34,090 bases of DNA from Candidatus Roizmanbacteria bacterium GW2011_GWA2_35_19 (GTDB taxonomy: Bacteria; Patescibacteriota; Microgenomatia; UBA1406; GWC2-37-13), in the NCBI GenBank assembly GCA_000990565.1, contig LBQC01000013.1:1-34090 (forward strand). Direction: 5' to 3'. Under the pieces are notes generated by a model. That model was not told the DNA's origin and made no database searches. It saw only the letters and a list, made by a program, of their open reading frames with translations. The translations under genes and the position numbers were made by a program. Of this stretch, positions 1 through 7,903 are shown one piece after another; the stretch's first letter is position 1; each line of letters starts with the position of its first letter.

Positions 1-1
1 G

Positions 2-283
2 GATATTCTTACACTCGGTGCGATGAAAGCGTTTGCCTTAGGTCGCAGAGCCAAATGGAAAGATTATGTTGATTTATATTTTATTTTTCAAAAATATTCG
101 TTTAAAGACTTGGTTGATAAAACTAATTCCATTTTTAAATCTGAGTTTAATGAAAAACTATTCCGTACTCAACTTGGTTATTTTGAAGATATTGATCACT
201 CGGAAGAAATAAAATATATCCAGGGATTTGAAAAAAAGGATGAAGATATAAAACAATTCCTTGAAAAAATAAGCCTTTCTTAA
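2..283 (+). CDS. AbiEii/AbiGii-type nucleotidyltransferase, C-terminal part
   Basis: The reading frame is open at the left edge of the window. The ATG at 23 is internal, because codons 2-22 continue the same frame as DILTLGA. The stretch GRRAKWKDYVDLYFIF is the conserved C-terminal helix seen in the nucleotidyltransferase AbiEii/AbiGii toxin family (DUF1814). That family supplies the toxin half of type IV toxin-antitoxin or abortive-infection pairs. The catalytic GSxxD-type motif lies upstream of the window, so activity cannot be judged. The antitoxin partner would normally sit just upstream, also outside the window. No terminator is obvious after the stop. Confidence 0.75.
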   Translation, partial: DILTLGAMKAFALGRRAKWKDYVDLYFIFQKYSFKDLVDKTNSIFKSEFNEKLFRTQLGYFEDIDHSEEIKYIQGFEKKDEDIKQFLEKISLS

Positions 284-398
284 ACAGTTTTAAATTGTGC
301 GTAAAAAGACCTAATATCCTTTACGAGCCCGATCTTGGTGTTTTAAGCTTTCTCAAGGCTCTATGTAGAAACAAGAAAGTGGATCCGAACCTTTTTGA

Positions 399-404
399 TA
401 TAAT
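399..404 (+). promoter_or_regulatory. -10 box for the 411 gene (leaderless)
   Basis: TATAAT ends 6 nt before the GTG start at 411, so transcription should begin at or next to the start codon. Confidence 0.65.
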
Positions 405-410
405 TCGTGT

Positions 411-1109
411 GTGGATAATGTGAATAAAAATAAATCTAAAGTATCCTGCATTATCCCCTTTTGGAATGAAAGTGAACGCTTACATACCGTTCTTGATGAA
501 ATAGTTAAGGTAAAAAACTTATCAAAGATAATATGCGTCGATGATGCTTCGGATGAAGATCAATCAGAAGAAATAAAAAAAACTTATCCAAGTATTAAGT
601 TAATTCGGTTAAACAATAACGTTGGTAAATCAGGAGCAATTCTTGAAGGACTAAAATATACTCAGAATAATTTTATTTTATTACTCGATGCTGACCTTCG
701 AAATCTAAATTATATAGAAATTGAAAATGCAATCAAGGCAGTTAAAAAAACTCAAGACATTGACATGCTTATTCTTAGAAGAATAAAGGCTCCATTTTTA
801 GTTAAAATAACTCGAGGAGATGTTTTATCTACTGGAGAACGAATAGTAAAAAAGGAGTATTTACTAAAACTTTTAGAAAGCTCTAGTAAAGGATGGCAAC
901 TTGAATCAAAGTTGAATTTATTCATGTATGAGAACAAGAAGAAAGTCTTTTGGGTACCTTCCTCGGGAATAAATACACATTGGAAGTGGGGTTGGAAAAC
1001 AGATTTAAAATACCACAAAAAGAAAATGACAGATATTTATTCTGTTGGATTAATTAACCTAATAAAACTTTTTCTATTCTTTGGGAAGAAAGAATATAAA
1101 CAAGATTAA
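411..1109 (+). CDS. Glycosyltransferase family 2
   Basis: This 232-residue protein has the GT-A fold signature of family 2 glycosyltransferases. It shows a beta strand SCIIPFWNE near residue 12, the nucleotide-binding VDDASDE near 43, NNVGKSGAILEGL near 69-81 and the metal-binding LLDADLR near 91-97. It probably transfers a sugar from a nucleotide-sugar to a lipid or glycan at the cytoplasmic membrane face. It is short for the family and has no membrane helices, so it resembles the soluble dolichol-phosphate-mannose or glucosyl-glycerate type. The GTG start is supported by a TATAAT box 6 nt upstream. No glycan cluster surrounds it, so the acceptor cannot be inferred. Confidence 0.85.
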   Translation: MDNVNKNKSKVSCIIPFWNESERLHTVLDEIVKVKNLSKIICVDDASDEDQSEEIKKTYPSIKLIRLNNNVGKSGAILEGLKYTQNNFILLLDADLRNLNYIEIENAIKAVKKTQDIDMLILRRIKAPFLVKITRGDVLSTGERIVKKEYLLKLLESSSKGWQLESKLNLFMYENKKKVFWVPSSGINTHWKWGWKTDLKYHKKKMTDIYSVGLINLIKLFLFFGKKEYKQD

Positions 1110-1115
1110 TTAAAT

Positions 1116-1694
1116 TTAATTTATAAGTTCTTTAAGAGGTATTTCAATATCTGGTTGAGCTTCGCGGATTCTTCTCCATATACCATCTGAAAAAGCTACT
1201 TCAAAATGTGAAGTATTTTTGAAGTCTTGCATTGTCTTGTTTTCCTCAATAAAACAACTTTCAATTTGTTCAATTGTCCATTTTTTTTCATCAGGATTTT
1301 CTACTTTTATTGCCACTATTTCTGATTTTCTAGCAGGAATTATCTGGACAGGTATAAATCGTGTTTTCAATTTTCCTTGCATATTTAATTCCTTAAGTGC
1401 TTCTAAACGATTATGTCCATCGGCAACACCTATTCTGCCATACTCTATATTAAATTTATTAAATAAATTTAGAGCTAAAGAATCATATAGAATGTCTTTT
1501 CTCACTTCAAAAACCGAAATGGCTGGCCCCTTGTATCCGCTTTTTAATAACGATTTGATAACATCTGACGTTTGATTTTCATGAACATTATTTACAATTT
1601 CGTGAGTGCCTATTTTATAAATGTCAACAATTAAAAATTTAGGAATTAGCAGAGTTTTGTCACTATTTCTAGCTTGCATTATCGTATATTGCAT
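1116..1694 (-). CDS. ParB/sulfiredoxin-fold protein with DGHNR motif
   Basis: This 192-residue protein carries DGHNRLEAL at residues 92-100, the signature of the ParB/Srx-like fold. That fold includes ParB CTPases, sulfiredoxin and the SbnI-type free-serine kinases. An N-terminal beta-rich segment (LLIPKFLIVDI) precedes it, and the C-terminal half has a helical IEQIESCFIEEN segment. There is no helix-turn-helix DNA-binding region, so it is not a chromosome-partitioning ParB; an SbnI-like small-molecule kinase or an orphan enzyme is more likely. It converges on the glycosyltransferase gene with only 6 nt between stops. TATACT lies 9 nt upstream of the ATG, slightly farther than the usual spacing here. 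Confidence 0.6.
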   Translation of the reverse strand: MQYTIMQARNSDKTLLIPKFLIVDIYKIGTHEIVNNVHENQTSDVIKSLLKSGYKGPAISVFEVRKDILYDSLALNLFNKFNIEYGRIGVADGHNRLEALKELNMQGKLKTRFIPVQIIPARKSEIVAIKVENPDEKKWTIEQIESCFIEENKTMQDFKNTSHFEVAFSDGIWRRIREAQPDIEIPLKELIN

Positions 1695-1758
1695 AATTGT
1701 ATTAGTATATCAAAGTGCTATAGAGGGATCTAACACCTGACCGGCCTGCAGACTGGTA

Positions 1759-1928
1759 CTCCACCCTCCTTCGCCGATGCTTCCACCTACGTATAGACTT
1801 CGGCGGACAAGTCGTGAGGGTAAGCCAGTCTGAACTTGTAGATTTAGTCTGTCTGAACAATCTAACCTAAGAAAATATACTTCAGCATTTCGTACTCTTC
1901 CTTTCAGTTTACTGTGTTTTGATATAAT
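1759..1928 (+). repeat. Repeat A copy 1: hairpin plus conserved tail ending in a -10 box
   Basis: The tail 1816-1928 is nearly identical to 2745-2856. It starts at GAGGGTAAGCCAGTCTGAAC and ends TTTGATATAA. The 5' part folds back on it: CAGACTGG at about 1748 and CCACCCTC face GAGGGT and CCAGTCTG. The terminal TATAAT lies 6 nt before the ATG of the 1935 gene. Confidence 0.75.
1923..1928 (+). promoter_or_regulatory. -10 box for the 1935 gene, supplied by repeat A
   Basis: TATAAT ends 6 nt before the ATG at 1935; a leaderless transcript is predicted. Confidence 0.7.
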
Positions 1929-1934
1929 CTTCTT

Positions 1935-2660
1935 ATGAAAATACACATCCTAATGCACGAAAGTTTTGAAGCACCAGGAGCTATCGAGAAATGGGCGAAA
2001 TATCATGATTTTCCAGTTACTTATACACGTTTCTATCAAAATGACAAACTTCGAGACAATATTGATGAATTTGATTATCTGATAGTTATGGGTGGGCCAC
2101 AATGCCCTATTACAACTGAATTAGAATGCCCACATTTTCATACTAAAGAAGAAATAGAATTTATAAAGCAAACAATCGCAAAAAAGAAATCATTATTGGG
2201 AGTTTGCTTAGGGGCTCAATTAATAGGTGAAGCGCTGGGAGCCAAATTTAAACATAGTCCTAGTCGGGAAATTGGTGTATATGATTTGACTTTAACTAAA
2301 GAAGCAAAAAACGATCCAATATTCTCAACTTTTCCAAAAAAATTTGCGGTTGGACATTGGCACGGAGATATGCCTGGCTTAACTCCAGACACTAAGATTT
2401 TGGCTACAAGTAAAGGATGTCCAAGGCAAATAGTTAGATTTTCACCAAAAATATACGGTTTTCAATGTCACTTTGAATTTACTCCTGAGTCTATGGCAGA
2501 TATGATAAAAAATAACGCTCAAGAGCTGAACCATTATAAAAATTGGCCTTTTATCGAAAGTGCAGAAACTCTTAGAAAACATGATTTTAGTGAAATGAAC
2601 AATTTATTGTTCAAATTTTTAGATTATATGGAATCTTTAGTTTCTAAAAATAGTCATTAA
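1935..2660 (+). CDS. Class I glutamine amidotransferase (GMP synthase GATase-like)
   Basis: This 241-residue stand-alone class I glutamine amidotransferase has the oxyanion strand VMGGPQCP near 51-58, the nucleophile elbow GVCLGAQ with Cys91, and the QCHFE His/Glu pair near 177-181, so the triad looks complete. The family hydrolyses glutamine and passes ammonia to a partner synthetase; stand-alone members related to the GuaA amidotransferase domain often have unassigned acceptors, including gamma-glutamyl hydrolase-type roles. No synthetase partner is adjacent. Transcription is predicted from the -10 box inside repeat A. Confidence 0.85.
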   Translation: MKIHILMHESFEAPGAIEKWAKYHDFPVTYTRFYQNDKLRDNIDEFDYLIVMGGPQCPITTELECPHFHTKEEIEFIKQTIAKKKSLLGVCLGAQLIGEALGAKFKHSPSREIGVYDLTLTKEAKNDPIFSTFPKKFAVGHWHGDMPGLTPDTKILATSKGCPRQIVRFSPKIYGFQCHFEFTPESMADMIKNNAQELNHYKNWPFIESAETLRKHDFSEMNNLLFKFLDYMESLVSKNSH

Positions 2661-2718
2661 ATTTGTGCGTAAAAGATTCTAACATCCTCACTTCGGCTCA
2701 TTTTATTCGCTCAGTGTA

Positions 2719-2856
2719 AACCACCCTCTTTCGTAAAAACTTTGGAGGGTAAGCCAGTCTGAACTTGTAGATTTAGTCTGTCTGAACAATTTAATCTAAG
2801 AAAATATACTTCAGCATTTCGTACTCTTCCTTTCAGTTTGCTAGGTTTGATATAAA
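2719..2856 (+). repeat. Repeat A copy 2
   Basis: The tail 2745-2856 matches 1816-1928 with only a few substitutions. The hairpin is shorter than in copy 1: ACCCTC and GAGGGT arms around an A-rich loop. Its terminal TATAAA abuts element B, so any gene it once drove has been separated from it. Confidence 0.75.
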
Positions 2857-2960
2857 TGACATACTCCTCGGGGCAAGCCCACGAGGTATCTTAGATCTGT
2901 CATTCCTGCCCCCGATCGGAGTCGAGGGCAGGCTCCGGCGGGAATCCAGACTAAGGATAG
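2855..2960. mobile_element. Element B copy 1: GTCATTCC-type palindromic element (MITE/REP-like)
   Basis: This element is about 106 bp and nearly identical to 10116-10227, which has 6 extra bases (CCACTA). It contains two strong hairpins, CCTCG-GGGC-AA-GCCC-A-CGAGG and CCTGCCC...GGGCAGG. It also has the widespread terminal signature GTCATTCC...GGGAATCCAG. It encodes nothing and is GC-rich against an AT-rich background. It is probably mobilised in trans. Confidence 0.8.
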
Positions 2961-2961
2961 A

Positions 2962-3111
2962 TTAAAAAATAACCTTATCAAACAGGGTTTTGAGTTTATT
3001 ATGGCAGGTAATGTTAGAGGACAGAAAGTAACGGTTGATCATAAAACAAAAATTATTTTTAGAGATTCAGAAATAATCACTGTCTGTAGTAAAAATATTA
3101 ACTCAAAATAA
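2962..3111 (+). pseudogene. 3' remnant of an unrecognised gene beside element B
   Basis: An open frame of 49 codons begins right after element B and ends at TAA 3109-3111. It reads GFEFIMAGNVRGQ and later TKIIFRDSEIITV, an alternating hydrophobic beta pattern that looks like real protein. Its nearest start is an internal ATG at 3001. The 5' part of the gene appears to be missing, and the promoter-like end of repeat A lies on the other side of element B. I do not recognise the family. It overlaps the end of the convergent ATPase gene by 14 nt. Confidence 0.4.
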
Positions 3112-4234
3112 AATCCAAGTAATTATTTTTATTTATGCACTCAAATTTCGCATCTGGATAGGCTTTCTGCCATCCTGCAGGAACCTTTGATGTTTTATTC
3201 CCTGATTTGAATTCATAGCCAAAAAGATTCCCGTTTTTTTCTTCAACATAATCAAGTTCCGCACCCGTATGAGTCCGCCAAAAATAATTCGAATATAGTT
3301 CTTGTTTGCTAGCATTATATTTCATTCTCTCAATTAAAAGAAAATTTTCCCATAAAAATCCTGAATCATTTCTATCTTTCAAAGATTTTAGGTTATCAAT
3401 TAAAATATTTCGAATACCTAGATCGTAAAAAAATATTTTGTCCATCCGAGTAACTTCTTTTCTTAAATTTCGGCTAAACCCACCCAATCGGAAAACTATG
3501 AATGATTTTTCCATTAAGTCTATATAGCGAGACACAGTGTCTTTACTCATGGAAAGCGAGGTCCCTAACTCACTTAAGGAAACTTGTGATCCAATTTGAA
3601 ATGCTAATAATTTTAAAAGGTCACGAATTTTTGAAGGATTTTTTATATCTCCAAATTCAATTAAATCACGATAAAGATAAGCGTCACTAACGTTTTGTAA
3701 ATATTCCCTTTTTTGGAATATGCTTTCATAGGAAAAAATTTCCGGATAAGAACCATATATTAATCTTTCCTCAAGATTATCATTAAGTTCAGCTCTGTTT
3801 TTAAAGGCAGACAATTCTGAAAAAGAAATTGGATATAAATGGTAACTCCAAACTCTACCCGTCAATGGTTCGCTGATTTTGCTCGCTAAATCTAGTGAAG
3901 AGGATCCTGTAACTATAACTTTAAGATTGGGAAGATTATCAAGAATAATTTTTAAATTTATCCCAATTTCAGAAATTCTTTGCGCTTCATCAATAAATAA
4001 CAGTTCATAATCTGAAACAAGAGATTTTATCTTAACTAAATCACGACTGGTAAGAATATCTAAAAAACGGCTTTGGTCTCCATTTAAAACTAAGGCGCGG
4101 AGGTTCAGTCTCTTAATAATTTCGTTTACGAGAGTAGTTTTCCCTACCTGTCTAGCCCCATAAATTACAACACCCTTTTTTGAAGAGTTCAACTTCTCTA
4201 AAATGGTTGACGTTAAACGACGAGTTATATACAT
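3098..4234 (-). CDS. DUF4143 family ATP-binding protein (AAA ATPase)
   Basis: This 378-residue protein has the usual two-domain layout of the AAA_14/DUF4143 family. An N-terminal P-loop NTPase carries Walker A GARQVGKTT near 26-34, Walker B LLFIDEAQ near 79-86 and the sensor-like VTGSSS near 107-112. A winged-helix-like middle follows, then a C-terminal DUF4143 domain with the nuclease-fold pattern AELDYV...GYEFK. The family is abundant in mobile and host-associated genomes; its substrate is unknown and transport, defence and toxin roles have been proposed. It appears full length. The upstream sequence TATTATACATCTAATATG offers a -10 box 6-9 nt before the start. Confidence 0.9.
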   Translation of the reverse strand: MYITRRLTSTILEKLNSSKKGVVIYGARQVGKTTLVNEIIKRLNLRALVLNGDQSRFLDILTSRDLVKIKSLVSDYELLFIDEAQRISEIGINLKIILDNLPNLKVIVTGSSSLDLASKISEPLTGRVWSYHLYPISFSELSAFKNRAELNDNLEERLIYGSYPEIFSYESIFQKREYLQNVSDAYLYRDLIEFGDIKNPSKIRDLLKLLAFQIGSQVSLSELGTSLSMSKDTVSRYIDLMEKSFIVFRLGGFSRNLRKEVTRMDKIFFYDLGIRNILIDNLKSLKDRNDSGFLWENFLLIERMKYNASKQELYSNYFWRTHTGAELDYVEEKNGNLFGYEFKSGNKTSKVPAGWQKAYPDAKFECINKNNYLDFILS

Positions 4235-4271
4235 ATTAGATGTATAATATCATTAATAACGCTATCTGTCA

Positions 4272-4307
4272 AGCGATAATAGCGCCATTACCGCTAATTG
4301 AATCGCT
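4272..4307. repeat. Imperfect inverted repeat
   Basis: AGCGAT-aa-TAGCG pairs with CGCTA-attga-ATCGCT around a 7-nt loop, upstream of the DUF4143 ATPase gene. Function is unknown; it could be an operator or a decayed repeat. Confidence 0.4.
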
Positions 4308-4413
4308 TTAATTGTTCTTTTTCCACTTCGGGCATAAAAAAACGCTAAACAAGTTAACTGGTCTGGGCTTATGTATGAGTAAAATTAAAAAAGGTTGAAT
4401 TGATTTGTCTTAC

Positions 4414-4442
4414 TTGACTAATTCTATTTAATCTAATACTAT
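4414..4442 (+). promoter_or_regulatory. Sigma-70 promoter of the thioredoxin-DipZ operon
   Basis: TTGACT (4414-4419) and TACTAT (4437-4442) are separated by exactly 17 nt. This predicts a leader of about 30 nt before the ATG at 4478, unlike the leaderless pattern of most genes here. Confidence 0.75.
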
Positions 4443-4456
4443 ATTAGTATTAGATT
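4430..4456. promoter_or_regulatory. Perfect 12-3-12 palindrome over the -10 box (operator candidate)
   Basis: AATCTAATACTA and TAGTATTAGATT are exact reverse complements around TAT. The palindrome covers the -10 box and the predicted start point. That is the normal position for a repressor operator (TetR, ArsR, MarR or CopY-like). No regulator gene is adjacent. Confidence 0.7.
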
Positions 4457-4477
4457 TGATCTATTACGAATTTAAAT

Positions 4478-4936
4478 ATGAAAAAAATTACTATTGTTTT
4501 AGGAGTTGTAGTTATTTCCGTATTTGTTGTTTTCGTTTTTTTCAGGACAGCTCAGGAAGAGAGAATTATAAGAGAGAAAATAATTGTTAATGATATTACT
4601 CCTTCAGATAACACGGAAAAAACTGATTCTTCTAGATACATTGACTACTCAAAGTCGTTATTTGATCAGATGCCTAATAAGAAAAGGGTCTATTTCTTCC
4701 ATGCTAAATGGTGTCCAACTTGTAAAGTGGCAAATGAAGAATTTACGCAGAATATCGATAGAATTCCCAATGACGTTATACTTTTCAAAACCGATTACGA
4801 TAGTGAAAAAGGGCTGAAGTCTAAATATGGCATTACCTACCAACATACCTTTGTTTATGTAGATTCGCAAGGAGAAGAGATAAATAAATGGAATGGTGGA
4901 GACATTGAAGAGTTAATCAATAACACAACTAAATAA
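4478..4936 (+). CDS. Membrane-anchored thioredoxin-fold protein
   Basis: This 152-residue protein has one N-terminal transmembrane helix at about residues 4-22, a polar linker of roughly 40 residues, then a thioredoxin-fold domain with the redox motif WCPTC at 78-82 in the context YFFHAKWCPTCK. The topology places the active site outside the cytoplasm. Its stop overlaps the start of the DipZ-like gene by one base (TAATG), so the two are probably translated together. The likely role is thiol-disulfide exchange with exported proteins, kept reduced by the CcdA domain of the neighbour. Expression is expected to respond to the palindrome overlapping the promoter. Confidence 0.85.
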   Translation: MKKITIVLGVVVISVFVVFVFFRTAQEERIIREKIIVNDITPSDNTEKTDSSRYIDYSKSLFDQMPNKKRVYFFHAKWCPTCKVANEEFTQNIDRIPNDVILFKTDYDSEKGLKSKYGITYQHTFVYVDSQGEEINKWNGGDIEELINNTTK

Positions 4937-6627
4937 TGATTTTATTAATTGGTTTTGCATTTTTTGCAGGGTTAATAACAATATTATCTCCCTGTATACT
5001 TCCGATTCTTCCTATTATTCTCTCTTCAACTATTGGTGGAAAATCTACCGGCAAATCTAGACCAATTGGAGTCGTCATAGGTTTTATATTAAGTTTTACT
5101 TTTTTCACTCTTTTTCTATCAACAATTGTAAAGGTTAGCGGAATATCCTCAGATATTTTACGGACTATTTCCGTATTTGTAATTGCCGGAATGGGCATCT
5201 CACTTCTTATACCAAGATTCCAGTTAGTCATTGAAGGATTATTTTCCAAATTATCCCGATTATTACCACGCGGAAGTGCTAAACCAGGGTTTGGTCCAGG
5301 TCTCCTCATTGGCCTTTCACTTGGCCTTCTCTGGACACCATGTGTAGGGCCTATTCTTGCATCAGTTATATCACTTGCGATTTCAGGGACAGTAACCCTC
5401 GATGCATTTATCATTACTCTCGCTTATTCACTCGGAACTGCAATCCCCATGTTCCTCATAATTCTTGGGGGTCAAACATTGCTACAAAAAGTTCCCTGGC
5501 TTCTTGCAAATACATCCAATATCCAAAAGGCATTTGGTTTTGTAATGATTATCACTGCAATTGGCATACATTTTAATATAGACCGTTCTTTCCAGACATA
5601 TATCATTACCACATTCCCACAATACGGTATTGGTCTTACAAAATATGAAGACAATAAGATTGTTCAAACGGAGTTAAAAAAAATTACTCAAACAAAAAAT
5701 ATAGACATAAATAATTTCGGAAAACCATTACAACAAAAGGGACCGCTTGCTCCTGAAATTATTCCTGGAGGTGAGTGGCTTAATTCAAAGCCTTTGACTT
5801 TATCTGAGCTTAAAGGAAAAGTTGTATTAGTAGATTTTTGGACATATACCTGTATTAACTGTCAAAGAACTTTTCCATATCTAAAAGAGTGGTGGAAGAA
5901 ATATCAAGATCAAGGGTTAGTTATTATAGGCGTTCATTCGCCAGAATTTGAATTTGAAAAAAATAAAAATAATCTTTCGCAAGCCATAAATGATTTTGGT
6001 CTTACTTACCCGATAGTTCAAGATAATAATTTCTCAACTTGGAGGGCGTATGATAATCATTATTGGCCGGCAAAATATCTTATAGATAAAGATGGATTTG
6101 TTCGATATTCCCATTTTGGAGAAGGAAAATATGAGGAAACAGAGCAAAAAATTCAGGAATTATTGAAAGAAACAGGTAGAGAAATTGATAGTTTAATCAA
6201 GGAAGAAGAATTGGATACTCAATTTTTCCGTCGTACGCCCGAGACATATTTAGGATCAAACCGTACAGAAAGAAGAATTAATTATATTGATAATATACCT
6301 CTTGATAATTACTATCTAAATGGAAAATGGAATATCACTGAAGAATACGCTTCTTCATCAAAAAATTCATCTCTAATTCTTAATTTTTCAGGTAAGGAAG
6401 TTAATCTTGTTATGTCTCCCTCTGAAAAAATAAGTAAGGTTAAAATATATCTTAATGGTAAACTAGTTGACAAAAATTCGACTGGGAGGGATGTAGTAGA
6501 TGGAATGGTGATATTAGATGCTGAGAGATTATATAATCTTATTCTCTTACCTGCCCCCACCAACTCTGCAACTCTTAAAATTGAATATCTAAATGAGGGG
6601 ATTAAATCCTACGCCTTCACATTCTAA
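4936..6627 (+). CDS. DipZ-type CcdA-TlpA fusion (thiol:disulfide interchange protein)
   Basis: This 563-residue protein has three parts. Residues 1-215 form a CcdA/DsbD-like membrane domain of about six helices with the paired cysteines SPC (Cys20) and TPCVGP (Cys136), which carry electrons across the membrane. Residues about 265-400 form a TlpA/ResA-like redoxin domain with CINC (Cys306, Cys309) in VDFWTYTCINCQ. The rest is a beta-rich domain like the carbohydrate-binding-type domain at the end of mycobacterial DipZ. The domain order matches DipZ. It should pass reducing power from cytoplasmic thioredoxin to extracytoplasmic thiols, including the membrane thioredoxin encoded immediately upstream. 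Confidence 0.9.
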   Translation: MILLIGFAFFAGLITILSPCILPILPIILSSTIGGKSTGKSRPIGVVIGFILSFTFFTLFLSTIVKVSGISSDILRTISVFVIAGMGISLLIPRFQLVIEGLFSKLSRLLPRGSAKPGFGPGLLIGLSLGLLWTPCVGPILASVISLAISGTVTLDAFIITLAYSLGTAIPMFLIILGGQTLLQKVPWLLANTSNIQKAFGFVMIITAIGIHFNIDRSFQTYIITTFPQYGIGLTKYEDNKIVQTELKKITQTKNIDINNFGKPLQQKGPLAPEIIPGGEWLNSKPLTLSELKGKVVLVDFWTYTCINCQRTFPYLKEWWKKYQDQGLVIIGVHSPEFEFEKNKNNLSQAINDFGLTYPIVQDNNFSTWRAYDNHYWPAKYLIDKDGFVRYSHFGEGKYEETEQKIQELLKETGREIDSLIKEEELDTQFFRRTPETYLGSNRTERRINYIDNIPLDNYYLNGKWNITEEYASSSKNSSLILNFSGKEVNLVMSPSEKISKVKIYLNGKLVDKNSTGRDVVDGMVILDAERLYNLILLPAPTNSATLKIEYLNEGIKSYAFTF

Positions 6628-6642
6628 GCCATAACCACTATA

Positions 6643-7812
6643 TTAAGAGAGCAAATCCTTCGTTAATTGAATCCAATATTTCACTCCTGTCATTAAAACT
6701 TCATCGTTAAAATCATAATTAGAGCTATGATTAGCTCCCTTTTCTATACCGTTTCCTAAATGTGCATAACATCCTGGTTTTTTTTCGAGAAAAAATCCAA
6801 AATCCTCAGAGGCCATAACTGGTCGAGGCTCTGTAAAAACTTTTTCTTTTCCAAGTACTTTTTCTGCAGTAGAAATTGCTAATAAGGATTCCGTTTTAGT
6901 ATTTATTACAGCTGGATCACCAAAAATAAATTTAAAAGAATAATCTGCACCATAACTTTGACAAATACCTTTTATTATTTTTTCCATTTCAATTTTTATC
7001 TGGTCTCTCACATCATTTTTTTGAGTTCTTACTGTGCCGTTTAAAGTAACTTCACCAGGAATAATATTGTAAGCAGTACCACCATGAAATTGAGTTACTG
7101 AAATAACAGCTGGAAACAGTGGAGAAATTCTTCTGGAAATGATTGTTTGTAGGTTCATAACAATTTCCGATGCAATTACAATCGGGTCAATTCCTCTTTG
7201 AGGATGAGCGCCGTGTGTCACTTTTCCAATGATTTTAATATCAAATGTGCTCGAAGTTGCAAGAACTGGACCATCATGAATAGAAAAATACCCAGCTTTA
7301 ACAGAAGGCGCAACATGAAGTCCATAAATAGATTCGATTTTGAATTTTTTAAAAAGACCATCATTCATCATTGCTTTTGCACCATCGCCAGTTTCTTCAG
7401 CCGGCTGAAAGACAAAATAAACCGTTCCATTAAATTTTTTATTTTTAGCTAAAAATTGTGCAGCTCCAAGCAACATTGTCATGTGACCGTCATGACCACA
7501 GGCATGCATTATTCCTTTGTTAACAGACTTATATTCAACCTTGGTTTCTTCTGATATTGGTAAAGCGTCTATATCAGCCCTCAAAGCTATGGCTTTATTA
7601 CTATTGCCCGACTTAAGAACTCCAACTATACCTGTTTTTCCAATATTTCTATGAACAGTTATTCCAAATTCCTCAAGTTTTTTTGCGATATAATCTGAAG
7701 TATTTTTTTCTTCCATCGCTAGTTCCGGATTCTTATGAAGATAATGCCTTAATTCAAGTAATTCATTCAACATGGAATCTATGTGTTTGTTTTCCTCATT
7801 TGTTAAAGTCAT
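6643..7812 (-). CDS. M20 family amidohydrolase (N-acyl amino acid / hippurate hydrolase type)
   Basis: This 389-residue zinc-dependent amidohydrolase is of the M20D type. It has RADIDALP near 78, the metal-site motif HACGHDGH near 103-110, the catalytic AEETGDGA region, GAHPQRGIDP in the dimerisation domain, and ASEDFGF plus a late HSSNYDF histidine. Members cleave N-acyl amino acids or related amides. I moved the start from the TTG at 7818 to the ATG at 7812, because a perfect TATAAT (7819-7824) lies exactly 6 nt before that ATG. It converges on the DipZ-like gene with 15 nt between stops. Confidence 0.9.
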   Translation of the reverse strand: MTLTNEENKHIDSMLNELLELRHYLHKNPELAMEEKNTSDYIAKKLEEFGITVHRNIGKTGIVGVLKSGNSNKAIALRADIDALPISEETKVEYKSVNKGIMHACGHDGHMTMLLGAAQFLAKNKKFNGTVYFVFQPAEETGDGAKAMMNDGLFKKFKIESIYGLHVAPSVKAGYFSIHDGPVLATSSTFDIKIIGKVTHGAHPQRGIDPIVIASEIVMNLQTIISRRISPLFPAVISVTQFHGGTAYNIIPGEVTLNGTVRTQKNDVRDQIKIEMEKIIKGICQSYGADYSFKFIFGDPAVINTKTESLLAISTAEKVLGKEKVFTEPRPVMASEDFGFFLEKKPGCYAHLGNGIEKGANHSSNYDFNDEVLMTGVKYWIQLTKDLLS

Positions 7813-7818
7813 AGGCAA

Positions 7819-7824
7819 ATTATA
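7819..7824 (-). promoter_or_regulatory. -10 box for the M20 amidohydrolase (leaderless)
   Basis: TATAAT on the minus strand, 6 nt from the ATG at 7812; it decides the start. Confidence 0.7.
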
Positions 7825-7891
7825 ACAAAATATTAATTAGCTCTAACTTAGATATTTTTTATAGAGGTTAAGTTCACCTCTCGGCTTTTGT

Positions 7892-7897
7892 TATACT
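7892..7897 (+). promoter_or_regulatory. -10 box for the LysE-family gene (leaderless)
   Basis: TATACT ends 6 nt before the ATG at 7904. Confidence 0.65.
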
Positions 7898-7903
7898 TTA
7901 TCA

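Larger units (their letters stand above)
2661..2961. other. Repeat-filled intergenic region
   Basis: This gene-free stretch holds repeat A copy 2 followed directly by element B copy 1. The first 30 bases (AAATTTGTGCGTAAAA) weakly resemble those after the first gene near 292-310. No intact gene is seen. Confidence 0.7.

Noticed and set aside
1710-1946. 78-residue minus-strand ORF
   Set aside because: It lies entirely over repeat A and its hairpin and has no protein-like pattern; it is a by-product of GC-rich repeat sequence.
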